Source: an uncultured Clostridia bacterium (GTDB taxonomy: Bacteria; Bacillota; Clostridia; Christensenellales; CAG-917). From it: a stretch of 14,202 nt of DNA. The stretch is taken from the NCBI GenBank assembly GCA_937881285.1, contig CALGEU010000203.1, forward strand, positions 1-14,202, in the 5' to 3' direction. Of this stretch, positions 1 to 5,261 are shown piece after piece (position 1 is the stretch's first letter; each line of letters begins with the position of its first letter). The notes under the pieces were generated by a model, which was not told the origin of the DNA, did not search any database, and saw only the letters and a program-made list of their open reading frames with translations. Made by a program: the position numbers and the translations under genes.

Positions 1-110
1 TTTGTTCGGATGAAGAACAAGAAAACACCCATCCGAAACAAAACCCAACGTACATGTAGTACGTGATTTTGGAGCATGTTGCGCCTGTAATCATATATAA
101 TTCTTATTAA
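1..110. repeat. Repeat unit 1 (left end outside window)
   Basis: Bases 9-76 are nearly identical to 223-290 in unit 3. The right part (76-110) aligns loosely with 296-330 of unit 3 and also ends in TTAA, but lacks the GATGGG found at 291-296. Bases 1-12 (TTTGTTCGGATG) can pair with 30-42 (CATCCGAAACAAA) with one bulged base, a fold not available to unit 3. The inner hairpin ACGTAC-ATGTA-GTACGT lies at 48-64. Confidence 0.7.
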
Positions 111-211
111 TCTCATATTTGAATGAAGAGCAAGGAAAAGCCACTTGTCCGCACCCATAGTACATTTCGTACATGTTGTTTTATCCTAAAAAACTATTGC
201 AATATTATTAA
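107..211. repeat. Repeat unit 2 (diverged copy)
   Basis: The left flank, TTATTAA followed by CAT and ATT blocks and ATGAAGAGCAAGGAAA, aligns with the left flank of unit 3. The inner hairpin is GTAC-ATTTC-GTAC (160-172), the counterpart of the hairpin in units 1 and 3 with a changed loop. The two ends are imperfect inverted repeats of each other (TTAAT..ATATT..AAT at the left, matched by the complement of ATT..AATAT..ATTAA at the right). This is an older or independently evolving copy. Confidence 0.6.
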
Positions 212-330
212 GGCATTATTCAGATGAAGAACAAGGAAACACCCATCCGAAACAAAACCCAACGTACATGTAGTACGTGATTTTGGAGCAGATGGGTGTT
301 GACGCAGTTATTCGCTGAATAATGCCTTAA
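208..330. repeat. Repeat unit 3 with perfect 16-bp terminal inverted repeats
   Basis: The ends TTAAGGCATTATTCAG (208-223) and CTGAATAATGCCTTAA (315-330) are exact reverse complements. Nested inside are AACACCCATC (238-247) with GATGGGTGTT (291-300), and innermost ACGTAC (262-267) with GTACGT (273-278). The right end covers the obg stop codon (327-329). The size (123 bp), the terminal repeats and the TTAA ends resemble a miniature inverted-repeat element. The nested stems equally suit a structured RNA or an obg 3' end structure, although no clean U-tract follows on the minus strand. Confidence 0.8.
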
Positions 331-1589
331 TCGACCCATTCAAATTCGATGTCGCCGATAACAACAGTATCCCCTTCCTTCATGCCGCGCTTTTTAAGTT
401 CGGCAATAACTCCGCGGTCTTTAAGGACTTTCTGGAAGAATGCGAAGGAATCTTGAGATGATATGGTGACGTTTTGAATGAGAAAGTCAACGAGTCCGCC
501 GTCAACGAAGAACGAACCGTCGTCAAGGCGGGATATGGTGAATCTTTGGTCGGTTTTGGGTTCGAGTTCAAAGGTTTCGTCACGCTCGATGCGAGAAGGC
601 GGTGGAAGTTCGTCCACTTTCTCTTTCATGACTTTGAGAAGTTCGTCAATGCCCTGATGAGTGAGTGCGGATACGACGTAAACCTTTTTGCCGATTGCTT
701 TTTCAAACTTTGCGACTTCGTCGGGATCGGTGAGAAGATCCGCTTTGCCCGCAACGACGATTTGCGGTATCTGCGCCAGTTTTTCGCTGTAAGTCGCAAG
801 TTCCGCATTGATTTTGTTGTAGTCGTCAATAGGATCTCTGCCTTCACTTCCGCTTATGTCTACGACGTGAACGATAAGGCGCACGCGTTCGATATGGCGC
901 AAGAAATAGTGACCGAGCCCCGCACCTTCGCTTGCGCCTTCGATAAGCCCCGGAATATCCGCAATGACGAAACTTTCATCGTACATCTGCACGACGCCGA
1001 GATTCGGATTTATCGTCGTGAAATGATAGTTTGCAATCTTCGGTTTTGCCGACGTCAACACGCTAAGAAGCGTGGATTTGCCAACGTTCGGGAAACCGAC
1101 GAGACCGACGTCCGCAATAGTTTTGAGTTCGAGCGTAACTTGATGTTCTTCTGTCGTTTCGCCTAGTTGCGAAAAAGACGGCGCTTGGCGTTTTGCGTGT
1201 GCAAATCTGTTGTTGCCTTTGCCGCCGCGACCGCCCTTCAACGCAACGAAGGTTTCGCCGTCGTCAAACAAATCGCAGATGACCTTTCCGCTTTCCGTGT
1301 CGCGAATGACAGTGCCGACAGGCACTTTGATGATAAGCGGCGGAGCGGATTTGCCCGTGCAATTCTTTGCTTCGCCGTCGCCGCCGTTTTGTGCGCGATA
1401 AAACTTTTGAAATTTGAAATCGATAAGTGTGTTTATTTCCTTATCCGCAACGAACACGACGTCACCGCCGTTGCCGCCGTCACCGCCGTCCGGTCCGCCG
1501 TTTGGAACGAACTTTTCGCGGTGAAAAGACACTTTGCCGTTGCCGCCGTTGCCTGCTTTTATAAATATTTTTACGTAATCGAGAAACAT
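327..1589 (-). CDS. obg: Obg family GTPase
   Basis: Obg/CgtA is a ribosome-associated GTPase that acts in late 50S assembly and in stress and sporulation control. The 420-residue product has the full architecture: the glycine-rich Obg fold (about 1-158, with GGPDGGDGGNGGDV at 31-44), the G domain (about 159-330) and the C-terminal OCT domain (about 338-420, ending IGDIEFEW). In the G domain, G1 is GFPNVGKS (165-172), switch I contains TT (191-192) and G3 is DIPG (211-214). G4 is GKAD (281-284) rather than the usual NKxD, which is odd. The ATG at 1589 is chosen over a GTG at 1598 because family members begin MF-D-VKI and because AAGGAAGGTG sits at normal spacing. No confident promoter is seen in the 181-base gap upstream. 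The stop codon lies in the terminal repeat of unit 3. Confidence 0.97.
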   Translation of the reverse strand: MFLDYVKIFIKAGNGGNGKVSFHREKFVPNGGPDGGDGGNGGDVVFVADKEINTLIDFKFQKFYRAQNGGDGEAKNCTGKSAPPLIIKVPVGTVIRDTESGKVICDLFDDGETFVALKGGRGGKGNNRFAHAKRQAPSFSQLGETTEEHQVTLELKTIADVGLVGFPNVGKSTLLSVLTSAKPKIANYHFTTINPNLGVVQMYDESFVIADIPGLIEGASEGAGLGHYFLRHIERVRLIVHVVDISGSEGRDPIDDYNKINAELATYSEKLAQIPQIVVAGKADLLTDPDEVAKFEKAIGKKVYVVSALTHQGIDELLKVMKEKVDELPPPSRIERDETFELEPKTDQRFTISRLDDGSFFVDGGLVDFLIQNVTISSQDSFAFFQKVLKDRGVIAELKKRGMKEGDTVVIGDIEFEWVD

Positions 1590-1606
1590 TTGTTTCACCT
1601 TCCTTT

Positions 1607-1618
1607 GCCGATATCGGC
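1607..1618. promoter_or_regulatory. 12-bp palindrome just upstream of the obg ribosome binding site
   Basis: GCCGATATCGGC is a perfect palindrome directly before the AAGGAAGG ribosome binding site of obg. It could be an operator or a small leader hairpin that affects translation. It could also be chance, because no second copy is seen nearby. Confidence 0.3.
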
Positions 1619-1712
1619 GGGAATTTTGTCCGAGTCAAATCGATTTGCGCATTTGTTCAAACGCAATTTCAATTTGACAATTGTTTGCTGTTTAATATGA
1701 TTTTTCTTCAAT

Positions 1713-1745
1713 ACAATTCTAAATTTTGCACATTTTTAGAATTGT
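1713..1745. other. 11-bp AT-rich inverted repeat between nfnB and obg
   Basis: ACAATTCTAAA (1713-1723) and TTTAGAATTGT (1735-1745) are exact reverse complements around an 11-base loop. The repeat lies 35 bases past the nfnB stop codon on the minus strand. There is no following run of T, so it is a weak candidate for an intrinsic terminator. It may instead be an operator for obg transcription. Confidence 0.45.
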
Positions 1746-1779
1746 TATCGCGTTTAGACGCATTTATTCTGCGCATATT

Positions 1780-3165
1780 TTATTTTGCGCTGTCTTTCGC
1801 AAATTCATCGAGAATTGCTTTTGCGGAACGTTTTCCTGCACCCATTGCAAGAATTACGGTTGCCGCGCCCGTCATTGCGTCGCCGCCGGCATACAATTTA
1901 TCGACATTGGTTTTTCCGTTTTCGTCGGCGACGATAGTCCCCTTCTTCGACGTTTCGAGAGACGGGAAACTCTTTTTGATTATCGGGTTCGGAGTCGTGC
2001 CGAGCGCAACGATAATCTGGTCACATTCAATCTCGAATTCGCTTCCTTTTATTTCCACAGGACGTCTTCTTCCGCTTGCGTCGGGCTCACCGAGTTGCAT
2101 GCGAATGAGCCTTGCCCCCTTGACGTTGCCGTTTTCGTCTCCGAGAATTTCAACGGGATTGACAAGCAAATCAAACTTTACGCCTTCTTGCTCGGCATGT
2201 TCGATTTCTTCCGCCCTTGCAGGCATTTCTGCACGCGAACGGCGGTAAACCAGCGTGACTTCGCTTCCGAGTCTCAAAGCGGTTCTTGCAGCGTCCATCG
2301 CAACGTTGCCCGCCCCGACGACAACCGTGCGTTTTGCCCTGCGTATGGGCGTGACGCTATCGGCCTTGTACGCTTTCATAAGGTTGACTCTCGTGAGATA
2401 TTCGTTTGCAGAATACACGCCGTTGAGATTTTCGCCCTTGATGTGCATAAACATGGGCACGCCTGCGCCGCTTGCAATAAACACCGCGTCGTATTCTTCG
2501 AGCAATTCTTCAACGAACACGCTCTTTCCGACGACTACGTCGGTTTCTATTTTCACTCCAAGCGACTTCACTCCGTCAATCTCCTTTTTCACGAGAGATT
2601 TCGGAAGTCTGAATTCCGGAATTCCGTATACGAGCACCCCGCCCGCTTCGTGCAACGCTTCGAATATCGTCACGTCGACACCTGCGCGAGCAAGGTCCGC
2701 ACTGCAAGAAAGTCCTGCAGGCCCCGAACCGACAACCGCAACGCGCTTTCCTATCGGCGTAGCAACGTCGAACGAAATCAAATCGTTTTCGTGAGCAAAA
2801 TCGGCAACGTAGCGTTCAAGATTGCCGATTGCGACGCTTCCGCCGAGTTTTTCACGGCGTACGCAATATTTTTCGCATTGATTTTCCTGCGGACATACTC
2901 TTCCGCAAACCGCAGCGAGATTGTTGTCTGCTTTCAGAATTTTTGCCGCGCCCGAAACGTCTCCTTCTCTCACCTTTGCGATGAAATCGGGAATATGCAC
3001 TCCCACGGGGCAACCGCTCATGCACGGAGCGTTTTTGCAATTCAGGCATCTGTCCGCTTCGGCTTTTGCAAGTTCGTCCGTATAGCCGAGCGCAACTTCG
3101 TCAAAGTTGTTTTTTCGCTCAGATGCGGATTGAGTTGGCATAGCGTGTCTTTCAGTCCTGACCAT
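1780..3165 (-). CDS. nfnB: NfnAB large subunit (NADPH-dependent glutamate synthase small-chain family)
   Basis: This 461-residue flavoprotein is the likely large subunit of NADH-dependent reduced ferredoxin:NADP+ oxidoreductase, which bifurcates NADPH electrons between NAD+ and ferredoxin in anaerobes. The N-terminus carries the eight cysteines of the two-[4Fe-4S] domain (C40, C43, C48, C52; C87, C91, C97, C101). An FAD-binding GSGPAG (146-151) and an NADP(H)-binding GAGNVAMD (284-291) follow, and a C-terminal AGGDAMTGA segment completes the FAD fold. The start at 3165 follows a strong TTTAAGGAGAAT site inside the end of nfnA, and the genes overlap by 14 bases, which implies coupling. The same family includes GltD of glutamate synthase. 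The adjacent nfnA and the lack of a gltB large-subunit gene in the window favour Nfn. Confidence 0.93.
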   Translation of the reverse strand: MVRTERHAMPTQSASERKNNFDEVALGYTDELAKAEADRCLNCKNAPCMSGCPVGVHIPDFIAKVREGDVSGAAKILKADNNLAAVCGRVCPQENQCEKYCVRREKLGGSVAIGNLERYVADFAHENDLISFDVATPIGKRVAVVGSGPAGLSCSADLARAGVDVTIFEALHEAGGVLVYGIPEFRLPKSLVKKEIDGVKSLGVKIETDVVVGKSVFVEELLEEYDAVFIASGAGVPMFMHIKGENLNGVYSANEYLTRVNLMKAYKADSVTPIRRAKRTVVVGAGNVAMDAARTALRLGSEVTLVYRRSRAEMPARAEEIEHAEQEGVKFDLLVNPVEILGDENGNVKGARLIRMQLGEPDASGRRRPVEIKGSEFEIECDQIIVALGTTPNPIIKKSFPSLETSKKGTIVADENGKTNVDKLYAGGDAMTGAATVILAMGAGKRSAKAILDEFAKDSAK

Positions 3166-3994
3166 ATTCTCTCCTTAAATTGCACAAATGCGCTTGTTCC
3201 TGCTCTTTGTACGTCTTTGAGCGTAATATCGCTTCGTCGAAATCGACGAGATGTCCGTCAAATTCGGGACCGTCTATGCACGCGTACTTCGTATCGCCGC
3301 CGACGGTCAAACGACAGCAACCGCACATACCCGTGCCGTCCACCATCATAGAATTCATGCTGACCACGGTGTCTATGCCAAGTTCTTTCGTGAGCGCACA
3401 CACCGCTTTCATCATAGGAAGCGGACCGACTGCAAACACGCAATCGTATTTTTTTCCGTCCGAAACGAGTTTTTTGAGTATATCCGTGACATAACCTTTG
3501 TTTCCGTTTGAACCGTCGTCGGTTACGAGATACAGATTGTCGCAATTTGCCTTGAACTCGTCAACGTACATCAAAAGGCTTTCGTTTCTTGCGCCTACGA
3601 TAACGTCAACGCTTATTTTGTCGGAATACAATTGCTTCGCCTGCGGAAAAATGACTGCCGTACCTATGCCGCCGCCGACCAGACATACGTTTTTGTATTT
3701 GCTCAAATCGGTTGCGTTTCCGAGCGGTCCTACGAAGTCGGCAAGACAATCTCCGACGTTCATGTGCGACAATTTGAGCGTCGTATAACCGACTTCCTGC
3801 ACGAGAATGGAAACAGTGCCGTCGGCGCGCGAATAATCGCATATAGTAAACGGCACGCGTTCTCCGTTTTCGTCCGTGCGCAAGATTATAAACTGTCCTG
3901 CAAGACAGTGTTTTGCAACCATAGGCGCGTATACGACGTACTCGTGGACGTTTGCCGCAAGTTGTTTTTTTGAGATAATTTCAAACTTCTTCAT
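3152..3994 (-). CDS. nfnA: NfnAB small subunit (ferredoxin-NADP+ reductase-like, sulfide dehydrogenase alpha family)
   Basis: This 280-residue FAD/[2Fe-2S] protein pairs with NfnB and holds the NAD(H) site of the complex. An N-terminal FAD barrel contains RVPFTICD (46-53), the NAD-binding domain contains LVGGGIGTAV (105-114), and the C-terminus has the cluster motif DGTGMCGCC (219-227) plus C239. The Asp-plus-Cys pattern matches the unusual Asp/Cys-ligated [2Fe-2S] site known for this family. I chose the ATG at 3994. A TTG at 4006 would add four residues, and neither has a clear Shine-Dalgarno. The gene starts 22 bases after nth (10 if TTG is used), so nth, nfnA and nfnB probably share a transcript. 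The dihydroorotate dehydrogenase electron-transfer subunit is a relative, but no pyrD is present. Confidence 0.93.
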   Translation of the reverse strand: MKKFEIISKKQLAANVHEYVVYAPMVAKHCLAGQFIILRTDENGERVPFTICDYSRADGTVSILVQEVGYTTLKLSHMNVGDCLADFVGPLGNATDLSKYKNVCLVGGGIGTAVIFPQAKQLYSDKISVDVIVGARNESLLMYVDEFKANCDNLYLVTDDGSNGNKGYVTDILKKLVSDGKKYDCVFAVGPLPMMKAVCALTKELGIDTVVSMNSMMVDGTGMCGCCRLTVGGDTKYACIDGPEFDGHLVDFDEAILRSKTYKEQEQAHLCNLRREYGQD

Positions 3995-4016
3995 GATGAT
4001 TTTCAAGCCGTGGCTG

Positions 4017-4643
4017 TTATTTTGTTAGTTTTCGATAATATTCGCAGTATGCACGCAGTCCGCAATTTGCGCAATCCGGTTTTTGCGAGTGACAAACGTA
4101 TCGTCCCTGAAATATCAGCAGATGATGCAGTTTTGACCACTTTGACTCGTCAAACGCTTGCATAAGTGCCTGCTCGGTCTGTTCGGGCGTTTTGGTGTGA
4201 ACGAGTCCTATCCGGTTTGCGACTCTGAAAACGTGCGTATCCACCGCAATAGCGTTTCCGCCGTACGCTTCGCTGTACACGACGTTTGCGGTCTTTCTTC
4301 CGACGCCGTGAAGTTTTTCAAGTTCGTCGCGCGTCGCGGGCATTCCGCCTGCTTCCAGCACGCTCAGACTTATGGACTTTATCGCTTTCGCTTTATTATG
4401 ATAAAATCCGCAGGAAAATATATGCTTTTCAATCTCTTCCAAATCCATAGCAACAAACGCTTCGGGCGTGTTTGCGATTTTGAAAAGTTCACTCGTGACT
4501 TTGTTCACGCGCTTATCCGTGCATTGAGCGGACAAAACCACCGCTATAAGCAACTCAAACGGCGTCGTGTAGTCGAGTTCACACTTCGCGTCGGGATGCA
4601 TTTTGCACAGTATATCGAATATTTTCTCATTCGTCTCGGTCAT
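4017..4643 (-). CDS. nth: Endonuclease III (DNA glycosylase/AP lyase)
   Basis: The 208-residue enzyme excises oxidised pyrimidines and cleaves AP sites in base excision repair. The helix-hairpin-helix LHGVGRKTANVV holds the catalytic lysine K117, and VDTHVFR holds the catalytic aspartate D135. The C-terminal [4Fe-4S] loop has the family spacing C184-x6-C191-x2-C194-x5-C200. Length is normal. The frame stays open upstream to 4757, but that extra 38-residue segment is Cys-rich and non-homologous, and the family starts near this ATG. A good promoter (4650-4678) ends only six bases before the ATG, so the mRNA appears leaderless, and no Shine-Dalgarno is seen. It is the first gene of a probable nth-nfnA-nfnB operon. 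Confidence 0.96.
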   Translation of the reverse strand: MTETNEKIFDILCKMHPDAKCELDYTTPFELLIAVVLSAQCTDKRVNKVTSELFKIANTPEAFVAMDLEEIEKHIFSCGFYHNKAKAIKSISLSVLEAGGMPATRDELEKLHGVGRKTANVVYSEAYGGNAIAVDTHVFRVANRIGLVHTKTPEQTEQALMQAFDESKWSKLHHLLIFQGRYVCHSQKPDCANCGLRAYCEYYRKLTK

Positions 4644-4649
4644 AGCGCA

Positions 4650-4678
4650 ATTATGCCACAAAAAACACGGATTTGCAA
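4650..4678 (-). promoter_or_regulatory. Sigma-A type promoter of nth, predicting a leaderless mRNA
   Basis: On the minus strand, TTGCAA (4678-4673) is followed by a 17-base spacer and CATAAT (4655-4650). A start seven bases past the -10 box falls on the A of the nth ATG at 4643. No Shine-Dalgarno lies between the promoter and the ATG, which fits leaderless translation. Confidence 0.6.
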
Positions 4679-4863
4679 TAGTTTGCGCGCATACGCAAGA
4701 ATAACTTTTATTTTTACAAAAGCATATTTGCAAAAATTCCGCCGTATCCCTATGCATAGTCGCATTCTATATTTTATCTTGCGCGACAATATGCGCACGA
4801 TAATAACGTTCGACTCACCTTAAACCACATCGTTTTTATATTTTCGTTTCATTAAAGGCGGAG

Positions 4864-4886
4864 AAAAAGCACGCAAAGCGTGCTTT
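4864..4886 (-). terminator. Rho-independent terminator of the DUF3343 gene
   Basis: The stem AAAGCACGC/GCGTGCTTT with an AAA loop (4866-4886) is followed on the minus strand by TTTTTCTC. It lies 34 bases past the stop codon of the minus-strand DUF3343 gene. The remaining gap to nth (about 4679-4863) shows nothing I can assign. Confidence 0.85.
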
Positions 4887-4920
4887 CAAGCGGATATGCT
4901 CTTCAAGGTTGTTTCAAGGT

Positions 4921-5169
4921 TCAAAGCCTGATTGCGTTGCCGTTTTGCGAGAAATAATAAAATCCGACTGCCGACGGATAACGTCCGCGCGACAACACCG
5001 CCTTTGCCTGTCCCATATCCTTTGCAAACAGTTTCACCGACAATCCGCAACCTACGCCTGCCGACGACGGCGTGTTGATGAGTTTGCAAGTCACGCGATA
5101 GGACGTCATTTCTTCATAAAAACGCACGGCTTCTTGCCTTGAGCGGAACGCCACGAAAAATTCTCTCAT
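4921..5169 (-). CDS. DUF3343 / putative Se/S carrier-like small protein
   Basis: This 82-residue protein resembles the DUF3343 family, annotated as putative selenium/sulfur carrier-like. The signs are an N-terminal strand (FFVAFRSRQEAVRFYEEM), a middle TPSSAGVGCGLSV segment with the conserved CGLS-type cysteine (C41), and a final strand around GFYYF. The biochemical role of the family is not established; a role in handing on activated sulfur or selenium is inferred from gene neighbourhoods. Here it is divergent from a class V cysteine desulfurase, the enzyme that would supply such sulfur or selenium. The ATG at 5169 follows GGGGGT. A TATAAT -10 box lies at 5184-5189, giving a very short leader. 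It is monocistronic, with its own terminator at 4864-4886. Confidence 0.8.
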   Translation of the reverse strand: MREFFVAFRSRQEAVRFYEEMTSYRVTCKLINTPSSAGVGCGLSVKLFAKDMGQAKAVLSRGRYPSAVGFYYFSQNGNAIRL

Positions 5170-5183
5170 ATCTTACCCCCGAA

Positions 5184-5189
5184 ATTATA
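5184..5189 (-). promoter_or_regulatory. -10 box of the DUF3343 gene promoter
   Basis: TATAAT reads on the minus strand 14 bases before the DUF3343 ATG, and the -35 region is poor. The 92-base divergent gap (5170-5261) must also hold the promoter of the desulfurase gene. There a weak TTGGTG - 17 bases - CTTAAT is the best candidate, but it would start transcription at or past the ATG, so I do not annotate it. Confidence 0.45.
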
Positions 5190-5261
5190 TGTATCCGCTC
5201 TCAAATTAATATATTGCAAAAGCACATTTTTGGTGCGCGCGAGCATAGATTGCTTAATGTA

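Larger units (their letters stand above)
1..330. repeat. Tandem array of three TTAA-bounded structured repeat units
   Basis: This 326-base stretch before obg has no gene I recognise. It contains three head-to-tail related units: unit 1 (left end cut by the window, to about 110), unit 2 (about 107-211) and unit 3 (208-330). Bases 9-76 and 223-290 match at 67 of 68 positions. The middle unit is diverged but keeps ATGAAGAGCAAGGAAA and a GTAC-loop-GTAC hairpin. Units meet at TTATTAA sequences (104-110 and 205-211), and the array ends at TTAA 327-330. Each unit carries inverted repeats. No transposase, CRISPR-type spacing or tRNA is present. It could be a non-autonomous mobile element, a small-RNA array or a repetitive extragenic palindrome family, and the sequence alone does not decide. 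Confidence 0.8.

Noticed and set aside
1..330. CRISPR array
   Set aside because: The repeated blocks are 68 bases or more, the units differ in length and sequence, and there are no uniform short repeats with unique spacers or cas genes.
208..330. Integron attC site
   Set aside because: The length and palindromic form are similar, and ACCCAAC at 256-262 fits RYYYAAC. However, no paired GTTRRRY core is placed correctly and no cassette genes are present.
208..330. Ordinary Rho-independent terminator of obg
   Set aside because: The terminal stem is long but AT-rich and is not followed by a proper T-tract on the minus strand. A terminator role is possible but not supported.
1713..1745. Intrinsic terminator of nfnB
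   Set aside because: The 11-bp stem is almost all A/T and the downstream minus-strand sequence is ATTGAAGAAAA, without a T run.
1780..3165. Glutamate synthase small subunit (gltD)
   Set aside because: The protein family is shared, but the overlapping nfnA partner and absence of gltB make NfnB the better call.
4644..4757. 38-codon upstream extension of endonuclease III
   Set aside because: It is Cys-rich, non-homologous, has no ribosome site and covers the likely promoter.
5139..5261. 41-codon upstream extension of the cysteine desulfurase
   Set aside because: It overlaps the divergent DUF3343 start and promoter, and family homology begins exactly at the ATG at 5262.
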